Position numbers and translations under genes: made by a program. The notes beneath the pieces were generated by a model that ran no database searches, was not told the DNA's origin, and saw only the letters and a list, made by a program, of their open reading frames with translations. Shown in pieces: positions 34,252 through 40,664 of a DNA stretch of 64,000 nucleotides. This stretch comes from an uncultured Pseudohongiella sp. (GTDB lineage: Bacteria > Pseudomonadota > Gammaproteobacteria > Pseudomonadales > Pseudohongiellaceae), in assembly GCA_902531515.1 (NCBI GenBank), contig CACAEJ010000002.1, forward strand, positions 124,001 to 188,000, read 5' to 3'. Every line of letters begins with the position of its first letter. Positions within the stretch are counted from its first letter, which is position 1.

Positions 34252-34758
34252 ATGAATAAAACTTCAAAGATAGGAGTTTCGATAGGGCTTGTTATCATAA
34301 TTGGTTTGTTCGCATGGGTATCCACAGCGCCATACCTCAGTAACCAAGGGCTAGGCCGCACGCCAGGTCTTTTAATTGGTGGAGCGCTCACAGATGCACC
34401 GGACGACTTTACCCCATTAAATGAAAGTGTCCCGGGACCTTTGTTCATGAAGCAAGCTGGGTTTCCTCCTCTTGTAGTATATCTATCATGGGTAGGTACT
34501 GAGGAAGGTGTTATCACTGCTACTAGACCCGATGATGGATATTGGGCCAGACGAGTAAGAGAGCAAGGTGGAGATGGATGGTTACGAATCGGTGATTCTA
34601 CCTATGCCATGGAAGCAAGAGAAATACTTGGGGATCAAAGGCTGGAGATGATGCAGCAATGGGCTGATAAATCTGGTCGGTCTTTGGACGAAGCTTTGTA
34701 TGAAGGTTCTGAACCGCTCCGAGAGTGGGAAGTTTTTTTCTGGGAACCTAAAAGTTAG
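34252..34758 (+). CDS. Membrane-anchored split-barrel-like protein, unknown function (paralogue 2)
   Basis: The 168-residue product has a single N-terminal helix (KIGVSIGLVIIIGLFAWV) and a soluble domain. Its segment TPGLLIGGALTDAPDDFTPL parallels TPGGLLFGEVIEESISDW in the protein at 27646, and YWARRVREQGGDGWLRIGD parallels YWAARVGRNERAVLRLGG. It has no cysteines, in contrast to paralogue 1. The domain probably faces the periplasm. A DUF385/PNPOx-like split barrel is my best guess from the W/Y-R-x(8)-V/L-x-L/I pattern; no cofactor motif can be proven. GGAGAT precedes the ATG. It is divergent from the DLQGxW gene and convergent with yhhQ. Confidence 0.6.
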   Translation: MNKTSKIGVSIGLVIIIGLFAWVSTAPYLSNQGLGRTPGLLIGGALTDAPDDFTPLNESVPGPLFMKQAGFPPLVVYLSWVGTEEGVITATRPDDGYWARRVREQGGDGWLRIGDSTYAMEAREILGDQRLEMMQQWADKSGRSLDEALYEGSEPLREWEVFFWEPKS

Positions 34759-34788
34759 GACTGAGTAAAAACCAATCCAGTTTAATGA

Positions 34789-35583
34789 CTAGGGCTTTAC
34801 TGGAGGCGCGCTGATCCAATCTTTTTGTTCGACGTTCCAGCCTCTAGCAACGTAGATGAAAGGGGTATCGATGATAGCAATTACTACTTTAAAAAAGTAT
34901 TTAGCTAATGCTAGTTGCATCGCCGTGAAAAGATCTACGATACCCCACCAAACTACAAGTCCGTAGATTAGTGTATCGATTGCTTGGGATAATACAGTCG
35001 ATAAATTATTGCGAAGCCATAAATGTCTTCCTTGTGTTCGATTCTTCAGCACGTGAAAAATCCAGACATCAAATCGCTGACTAACGAAGTAAGCGAGTAA
35101 AGAGCCGATTACAAAACGTGGCGTGAAGTTGAATAGCGTTGCTGTTGCTTCGTGCATGCTAAGTGCTATCGAAGACGTTTCAGGCGAGGTTGCTGGCAAA
35201 TAAAATAGACTAAGGCTCACCATTACTATGAATATTATGCTTACCAGAAATCCAATCATGACCGCACGTGTGGCCTCTTGCTTTCCATAGCGCTCGCTCA
35301 ATAGATCAGTTGCGAAGAAAATGCTGGAGTACAGTATTACTCCCATACTGGTTTGTAGACCGAAAATTTCTGTAAGTTTTGGACCTTGCAAATTTGCTAA
35401 TAGCAGACTAATGATGATAGTTGCATACAATCCTTGACGACCAAAAAGTCTGTAGAGAGCTACAGCGAATCCCAAGTCGATGGCAATGGTCGTGAACCAT
35501 AAAATTTCTTGGTTAATCGATAATTGTTCGATCAAGGGGTGGCCTATATTAAAGATGCCAGAAATTTTATTCAGGTTTGACAA
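34789..35583 (-). CDS. yhhQ: Queuosine-precursor transporter, YhhQ/VUT family
   Basis: The 264-residue polytopic membrane protein has about six to seven hydrophobic helices. The family signatures are ILYSSIFFATDLLSERYGKQEA near 80-101, FVIGSLLAYFVSQRFDVWIFH near 155-175 and NLSTVLSQAIDTLIYGLVV near 192-210. These identify the COG1738/DUF165 family, which imports preQ0/preQ1 for queuosine tRNA modification in E. coli. Its start overlaps the stop of the exported methyltransferase gene by 17 bases, so the two are translationally coupled, although no functional link is obvious. Confidence 0.88.
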   Translation of the reverse strand: MSNLNKISGIFNIGHPLIEQLSINQEILWFTTIAIDLGFAVALYRLFGRQGLYATIIISLLLANLQGPKLTEIFGLQTSMGVILYSSIFFATDLLSERYGKQEATRAVMIGFLVSIIFIVMVSLSLFYLPATSPETSSIALSMHEATATLFNFTPRFVIGSLLAYFVSQRFDVWIFHVLKNRTQGRHLWLRNNLSTVLSQAIDTLIYGLVVWWGIVDLFTAMQLALAKYFFKVVIAIIDTPFIYVARGWNVEQKDWISAPPVKP

Positions 35584-36289
35584 ATCTAAGGATAAATCGA
35601 TCAGTGTTTCTTGCTAAACTTGGATCGCGTGGTCCCAACGTATGATCGTCAGCTGGGTTGTCGAGGAGGTCACTAGTCCCGGTGAGGGCAAAGCCCATTG
35701 CTGTAATAGACTTAACAGCGTCTTCAAATGCAATCCGATGCAATGAGGCATTATCAGCTCCTGCAGATCCTTGGTGGTCGATTACCCCAAAAATACCACC
35801 GGGTTTCAATGCGTCGTAGACTTGAGTGAATCTGTCATGAGCTTCTTCTGCGCTGCGGTTATAGACATCGTGAAAGTTAAGAGCGGTCAGTGCGAAATCG
35901 ACTGAGTCAGCCAACAATTCGGAGACCGGGCCTAAGTGATGATTGATATTTGCGCGTCTGGATAAACGGCTATTAATTAGCTCTATGTTGTTATCCACCC
36001 CACGTCCGGGATTATTTTGCATAATAACTTGGCCTGATGGGCCCACAGCTATAGCGAGGACCTCTGTATACCAGCCTCCAATAGCAATTAGATCCAGAGC
36101 GGTCATACCTTCGTTCAGGCCGAGGAAACTCAGAACTTCAGGAGCTTTTCGGTTTGCATCCCTTTCTAAATCTGCGGATGGCCTATCAGAGCTTGCTAAC
36201 GAGCGTGTTAAATTTTCAGGGTCAAGCTGAGCGTTGGCTTGTGTCACAAAACAAAAGGTTGCTGTGAGTATTGTGAGAAGAATTTTCAT
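35567..36289 (-). CDS. Exported class I methyltransferase-like protein
   Basis: The 240-residue product has a strong signal peptide (MKILLTILTATFCFVTQANA-QL) in front of a Rossmann methyltransferase-like domain. The motif I region is LDLIAIGGWYTEVLA (residues 65-79), which keeps the Asp but loses the usual GxGxG loop. The post-motif acidic residue is unclear, and GVIDHQGSAG gives the motif-IV-like strand. The family (LD-aA/I-GGWYTE) is frequent in Proteobacteria and always carries a leader, although SAM is not known in the periplasm. Function is unknown. It is coupled to yhhQ downstream and divergent from dsbB. Confidence 0.75.
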   Translation of the reverse strand: MKILLTILTATFCFVTQANAQLDPENLTRSLASSDRPSADLERDANRKAPEVLSFLGLNEGMTALDLIAIGGWYTEVLAIAVGPSGQVIMQNNPGRGVDNNIELINSRLSRRANINHHLGPVSELLADSVDFALTALNFHDVYNRSAEEAHDRFTQVYDALKPGGIFGVIDHQGSAGADNASLHRIAFEDAVKSITAMGFALTGTSDLLDNPADDHTLGPRDPSLARNTDRFILRFVKPE

Positions 36290-36343
36290 AAGGCGGCCTC
36301 GTCTAATATCCCGGTCTTAAAAATACAGTAGTTTAGAAAAAAT

Positions 36344-36361
36344 TGATAACTTTTGTTATCA
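36344..36361. promoter_or_regulatory. Perfect inverted repeat in the methyltransferase/dsbB divergent region
   Basis: TGATAAC-TTTT-GTTATCA is a 7-bp perfect dyad with a 4-base spacer, 54 bases upstream of the methyltransferase start and 112 bases upstream of dsbB. It could be a protein-binding operator. The arms are too short and AT-rich, and the setting wrong, for a terminator. Confidence 0.35.
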
Positions 36362-36473
36362 GAAATCTGTATTTCCAAAACAAATTAGTATCAACCCGAT
36401 GGCATTTTTTACTATAGATTTACTTGTCAGGATTGGTAGACTTTAGTTAACGGTTGAGGAGTAACAACGAGTT

Positions 36474-37007
36474 ATGAAATTAATTTACGAACTTGGCCAA
36501 ACGGCTTACTTTTGGTTGTCGGGCATTTTCTATCTTGTGGTTATGGAGAGCATTGCGCTTTATTACCAGTATGTTCTGCAATTCTATCCATGTGCGCTCT
36601 GTGTTCAGGTAAGAGCGTGGGTTGTGGGAGCAATCCTATCTTCAGCGGTAAGCGTCTATTTTAGAGGTAGTTTCTGGATCAGGTTTTTCGGGCTATTTAT
36701 CACGATAGCTTTTGTCTCAGGTGCGTTTTATACAAGTTATTACGCATGGGGTGTTGAGAATGGAGTCGTGATTTCGACCTGTTCAATGGGTGCGGGCTTT
36801 CCTAGCTTTATGCCCTTAGATCAATGGATTCCTTTTTTCTTTGGTGCTAATGGACCTTGCGGACAATCTCCGGATATGTGGTTCGGTTTATCTATGGTTG
36901 AGACGCTCTTGGTCACGCTCGGCATCCCACTACTTATTCTCTCATTGGTTTGGATCACGCACTTGCCTTTCGCGATTTCCAGTTATGGCAAAATAGCAAA
37001 TGCTTAA
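36474..37007 (+). CDS. dsbB: DsbB-like quinone-dependent disulfide oxidoreductase
   Basis: The 177-residue inner-membrane protein has four helices. The first periplasmic loop carries PCALC (Cys40, Cys43), followed by QVRAW, the DsbB signature. The second periplasmic loop carries a distant Cys pair at 101 and 127 (ISTCSMG and GPCGQS). This is the full four-cysteine relay that oxidises DsbA-type proteins and reduces quinone. No dsbA is near. The DUF2272 gene follows after 6 bases and is probably coupled. The long loop between Cys101 and Cys127 is larger than in E. coli DsbB, which may indicate a dedicated partner. Confidence 0.85.
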   Translation: MKLIYELGQTAYFWLSGIFYLVVMESIALYYQYVLQFYPCALCVQVRAWVVGAILSSAVSVYFRGSFWIRFFGLFITIAFVSGAFYTSYYAWGVENGVVISTCSMGAGFPSFMPLDQWIPFFFGANGPCGQSPDMWFGLSMVETLLVTLGIPLLILSLVWITHLPFAISSYGKIANA

Positions 37008-37013
37008 GAAAAA

Positions 37014-38033
37014 ATGAAAAACTACACTTTACCTAAACTTAATTTGGTTTTTTTTATAATCGTTTGGGTGTCTAATTCTGTTCCATTATTTTCTCAAGAA
37101 ATCTCCCCGCGAAAACTTTATGATATTGAGCGCCCATCTGCGCGCGTTACTGGAGCTCCTGGTGAGATGTCCTACATAAAGCAGGACTGCGACCCAAAAG
37201 GGGGAGACGGTCTGAGGAAACGCATTGTTCATACCGCAATACAGGAATGGGCGTATTTTGGATTTCAAGTTTATGATCTAACCCATACTAGAGATGATAA
37301 CCCAGAATATTTGCGCCAACCGTGGACTCGACCAGTAATTGACATAGATGCGGCGAGTCGTGTGGCTGATGCCATCGCTGGTTACTGGTCTTCAACTCCG
37401 GATAGTCAATGGATATTGGAGCGACAAAATCAATACTGGAATGAGCGTGGGGCTGGGAGCCGTTGGAGAAACCCATGGTCGGCGGCGTTTATATCTTGGG
37501 TAATTTGCGAGAGTGGGATAGATGACCCAGAGCGTTTTAAGAGGGCAGTTGCCCACCACGTTTATATCGATCAGGCGATTTTTAATCGAGATAAGGGCGA
37601 TTCGCAGGGACTTTATTTTGCGTACGATATTGGGGAGGAGTTCATCGAGCCGGGAGATCTTCTATGCCGTAGCAGTCGACCTCACTATAACACTCTCGCG
37701 GCCCGCAAAGCACAGATTGGGGTGGGTGCTCGAACCCACTGTGATTTTGTCGTTAAGTTAGACGAAGAAAAAAAGAGGATTATGGTAATTGGTGGAAACG
37801 TGCGTGCATGGGTTCGTCTCAAATTGCTGCCAGCGGATTACAGCCAAGGTGGTGCAATTATTCCTGCGCCTTACGACGGCCGACGCATTTTTGCACACTT
37901 AAAATTACAAGCGAAAAATGTTTCAGATATGGTGTTCGAAGAGAGCCTCTCGCTGTGGCAACAGAGATGTGGTAAGAATAATGCGGATCTAGAAGAGATA
38001 ATTTCGGTAGACGCAGGTTTGTGTAGTGACTGA
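37014..38033 (+). CDS. Exported DUF2272 family protein
   Basis: The 339-residue product has a leader (LNLVFFIIVWVSNSVPLFSQ). A CHAP/NlpC-like domain shows NPWSAAFISWVICESGI near 155-171, HHVYIDQAI near 185, EEFIEPGDLLCRS near 213-225 and HCDFVVKLDEEKKRIMVIGGN near 244-264. Cys, His and His placement would suit a papain-like amidase of the kind used on cell-wall peptides, but DUF2272 has no confirmed activity. The start lies 6 bases after dsbB. Several cysteines (residues about 58, 164, 224, 244, 320, 337) make it a reasonable substrate of the adjacent DsbB system. Confidence 0.75.
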   Translation: MKNYTLPKLNLVFFIIVWVSNSVPLFSQEISPRKLYDIERPSARVTGAPGEMSYIKQDCDPKGGDGLRKRIVHTAIQEWAYFGFQVYDLTHTRDDNPEYLRQPWTRPVIDIDAASRVADAIAGYWSSTPDSQWILERQNQYWNERGAGSRWRNPWSAAFISWVICESGIDDPERFKRAVAHHVYIDQAIFNRDKGDSQGLYFAYDIGEEFIEPGDLLCRSSRPHYNTLAARKAQIGVGARTHCDFVVKLDEEKKRIMVIGGNVRAWVRLKLLPADYSQGGAIIPAPYDGRRIFAHLKLQAKNVSDMVFEESLSLWQQRCGKNNADLEEIISVDAGLCSD

Positions 38034-38107
38034 AAGGTGTTAATTATAATTCGGCTCTGAAAGTATCATAGCTTATCTCTACTAAACTACTTGTTGGAAC
38101 AAATGTT

Positions 38108-38536
38108 ATGAAAAGAATTGATTTAAAGAGGAGTGTTCAGTTTTTATTCACCATACTCGCTGCAATCTACATTGGCTCAGTTATAAATTATGAGGTGAAC
38201 TTAGGAAGGAATCAGCCTATGCGAGGAAACTCTATAATTATCGCCACGTATGATGATGAAAACGAACGTCATGAGCGAGTACTAAGTTTGAGAGAGATGG
38301 ACAGCGTGATGTACGTGTCAGCAAATCATTGGCCTCGAGCTTGGTATAGACAAGCCCTAGCGAATCCGAATGTAGAAGTGAAATTAGCCAACGCGGATGG
38401 GTATGCGAATTTTACGGCGGTTCCTCTTGAGGGCAGTGAAGATGAACGAGTAAGGGAGAGGTTCAGGCCCGGATTGCGTTCACAATTACGAATGGGGTTC
38501 GCGCCACGAGAATATTTACGGCTTGATCCTCGCTAA
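38108..38536 (+). CDS. Membrane-anchored deazaflavin/nitroreductase-like split-barrel protein (paralogue 3)
   Basis: The 142-residue product has an N-terminal helix (FLFTILAAIYIGSVINYEV) and a domain similar to the DUF385 deazaflavin-dependent nitroreductase family. The diagnostic core is VMYVSANHWPRAWYRQALANPNVEVKL near residues 62-88, matching the family pattern a-S-x-x-x-x-P-x-W-y-x-N-L-x-A-N-P-x-V. Other family members bind F420 or FMN, or are relatives without cofactor. It lies 37 bases before the DLQGxW gene at 38573 and 75 bases after the DUF2272 gene, forming a possible operon. This is the clearest family match of the three anchored paralogues in the window. Confidence 0.65.
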   Translation: MKRIDLKRSVQFLFTILAAIYIGSVINYEVNLGRNQPMRGNSIIIATYDDENERHERVLSLREMDSVMYVSANHWPRAWYRQALANPNVEVKLANADGYANFTAVPLEGSEDERVRERFRPGLRSQLRMGFAPREYLRLDPR

Positions 38537-38572
38537 AACAGCATATGAATTCGACATCAAATTCCAATCATA

Positions 38573-39589
38573 ATGGATAAGAGTATATTTCTAAAAATAA
38601 TAGGGTTTTTTCTTTTAGGATGGTCGTTGCTCCTGCATTCCGCAGAAAGGTACGCAGGACCAATGACTGAATGGGGGCATCCGGACTTGCAAGGTGTCTG
38701 GAATTTTTCATCGAGTGTCCCTATGCAAAGACCGCCAGAGCTTGGTCGGCGTCAGTTCTTGACTGAAGAGGAAGTATCGAAGGGCCTTCGTCATTTTGAA
38801 CTCGGAGCAGGGGCCGATGTGGTTCCTCCTAACCGCTTTGGGATTGAATCGTATTATAACGATATCAGGGTCGATAATTCTGGTCGCGACGGGCGAGTTA
38901 GGACATCCCACATTATTTACCCATTAAATGGTCAGATGCCCCCCAGGGTAGACGGCGTAAATAGAATACCTGGGGGTGTAATACCGATTGTTGGGGATAG
39001 ACCGGTAAGGTTTGTAGTTGGAGGGATAGGTAGAAATGGCCCAGAGGATCGTGGGTTGTCTGAGCGATGTATCGTTGGATTTAATCAAGGGCCACCGTTT
39101 ACGCCCAGTCTTTATAATAATCACATACAGATTATTCAAAATAGAGATCATGTGGTGATTATGACTGAAATGATTCATGACGCTCGAATGGTTAAGCTTC
39201 GATCCTTAGAATCATTAAGTGATTCAATAGGGCTGTGGTCCGGAGATTCAATTGGCAGGTGGGAAGGAAACACGTTGGTGGTAGAAACAAAAAACTTTAA
39301 TGGCAGAACGCAAAGCTTTGATGGATTCGGGACGTCAAAGGACAAGTTGTTGATAGAGCGATTTACCAGAATAGCTCCACAGGTAATGAGCTATGAATTT
39401 ACAATTAAGGATCCTTCGACTTTCGTCGGTAAATTAACTGCGATAATACCTATGTCAAAGGTTTCTGCCCAGCTTTATGAATACGCATGTCATGAAGGAA
39501 ATTACGGTATGGCTAATATGTTACGTGCGGCACGTAGAAGAGACTCAAAATCTTACTCAGACACGGTGGCAGAAATATTTAGGCAATAG
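38573..39589 (+). CDS. Exported DLQGxW-family protein, unknown function (paralogue 2)
   Basis: The 338-residue product has a leader (ILKIIGFFLLGWSLLLHSAE-like). It then shares with the protein at 32910 the blocks WGHPDLQGVWNFSSSVP, LSERCIVGFNQGPP, YNNHIQIIQNRDHVVIMTEMIHDAR, GDSIGRWEGNTLVVET, LLIERFTRI and YEYACHEGNYGMANML. Shared invariant residues (Cys of ERC, His-Asp of HDaR, Glu-Arg-Phe-Thr, Cys-His-Glu) imply a common active or ligand site. Function is unknown. It follows the anchored split-barrel gene closely, just as paralogue 1 sits opposite another split-barrel gene, a repeated neighbourhood worth noting. A terminator follows. Confidence 0.65.
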   Translation: MDKSIFLKIIGFFLLGWSLLLHSAERYAGPMTEWGHPDLQGVWNFSSSVPMQRPPELGRRQFLTEEEVSKGLRHFELGAGADVVPPNRFGIESYYNDIRVDNSGRDGRVRTSHIIYPLNGQMPPRVDGVNRIPGGVIPIVGDRPVRFVVGGIGRNGPEDRGLSERCIVGFNQGPPFTPSLYNNHIQIIQNRDHVVIMTEMIHDARMVKLRSLESLSDSIGLWSGDSIGRWEGNTLVVETKNFNGRTQSFDGFGTSKDKLLIERFTRIAPQVMSYEFTIKDPSTFVGKLTAIIPMSKVSAQLYEYACHEGNYGMANMLRAARRRDSKSYSDTVAEIFRQ

Positions 39590-39607
39590 AGAATTATGGC
39601 AAGAAAT

Positions 39608-39638
39608 AAAAAAGGCCTCTTTGGAAGAAGCCTTTTTA
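39608..39638. terminator. Bidirectional terminator between convergent genes
   Basis: The stem AAAAAGGC (39609-39616) pairs with GCCTTTTT (39630-39637), continuing inward through one mismatch to TCTT/AAGA around a TGG loop. It lies between the DLQGxW gene stop (39589) and the paoB-like stop (39665). Confidence 0.8.
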
Positions 39639-39664
39639 TGTGCCAATAGATTTATCTAGCGCTA

Positions 39665-40654
39665 CTAAGCGTTGATTGCACGTTTAACTAAGTTTTGCAT
39701 TAACGGTATTTTAAACCCATTGTGAGCTAAAGCTCTCGCACCATCTGTGGCTATTTGCATTACAGACTGAGCAGTTCGCTCATTTTTAGGCTGACCTTGA
39801 ATAGCATTTTCTACGTTAACTAAACGACGTGGTGTCGTTTGAACAGCTCCTGCTACTATTCTTGAGTCAGCCACGTTTCCGCCACTAACTTTGAAAGATG
39901 CCGCTATATTTACAAGTGAGAAATCCCAAACGTTGCGGTCTGCAACTTTCTCCCAGTAGAAATTAGAACCAGCCCAAGTATTGGGAATTTTGACGGCTAT
40001 AAGAATATCCCCGGGACGAAGAACAGTAGTATTTTCAATGTCGTTTGCAGGTCCCACGAAGAAATCTTCTGCTGACACTTCCTGCTCCCCAGAGGAGTTT
40101 CGTATAACCATAGTCGCGTCAAGTGCAACCAGCGCTGATGAGGTATCCGAAGCTCCGGCAGCTACGCATCGACTGGTATCGAATAGAGCATGCTCTCGAT
40201 TCATTCCCTGTGGTGTATCGGCATAGCAAAGATTCCCGCCGGCTCTATAACAGGAAAGACCGCGTCTATAGTACCAACAACGAACGTCTTGAGACACGTT
40301 CCCACCAATTGTCCCTATGTTGCGTATTTGAGGACTAGCCACCACTGAGGCCGCATCTGTCAACAAAGAATATCTTTCCTTGATGAGGTCGCTATTAACT
40401 ATCTCGGTTAGGGTGGTTAATGCTCCGATTTCGATTCCATTTGTGGTCTCAGAAATTCCTCGGAGCTCATCGATTGCGCTTAAATCTATTAGTGCGTCTG
40501 CGCTTTTGGCCCGGTCTTTCAACCAACCGTAAGTGTCTTGCCCGCCACCAACCAACCAGCCTCTGTCAGCATAACGGTTAGCAATCTCAAGCGCGTCTTC
40601 TACCTGCACCGGTTGGTACAGTTCCATATTTGGCATTACGTCATGTGATGGCAT
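39665..40654 (-). CDS. paoB: Aldehyde oxidoreductase FAD subunit with extra Fe-S cluster (PaoB/YagS type)
   Basis: The 329-residue product has the FAD-binding-PCMH fold of the xanthine oxidase family: WLVGGGQDTYGWLKD near 33-47, GALTTLTEI near 77-86 and SPQIRNIGTIGGNVSQD near 107-123. Directly after this is a four-cysteine insert, Cys126, Cys135, Cys143 and Cys163, matching the additional [4Fe-4S] cluster of E. coli PaoB. It passes electrons from the Fe-S subunit to FAD and the acceptor. It is the last gene of the paoABC-like operon, 10 bases after the molybdenum subunit. There is no own signal peptide; it would be exported with the Tat-bearing subunit. Confidence 0.88.
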   Translation of the reverse strand: MPSHDVMPNMELYQPVQVEDALEIANRYADRGWLVGGGQDTYGWLKDRAKSADALIDLSAIDELRGISETTNGIEIGALTTLTEIVNSDLIKERYSLLTDAASVVASPQIRNIGTIGGNVSQDVRCWYYRRGLSCYRAGGNLCYADTPQGMNREHALFDTSRCVAAGASDTSSALVALDATMVIRNSSGEQEVSAEDFFVGPANDIENTTVLRPGDILIAVKIPNTWAGSNFYWEKVADRNVWDFSLVNIAASFKVSGGNVADSRIVAGAVQTTPRRLVNVENAIQGQPKNERTAQSVMQIATDGARALAHNGFKIPLMQNLVKRAINA

Positions 40655-40664
40655 CGTTCGTACC

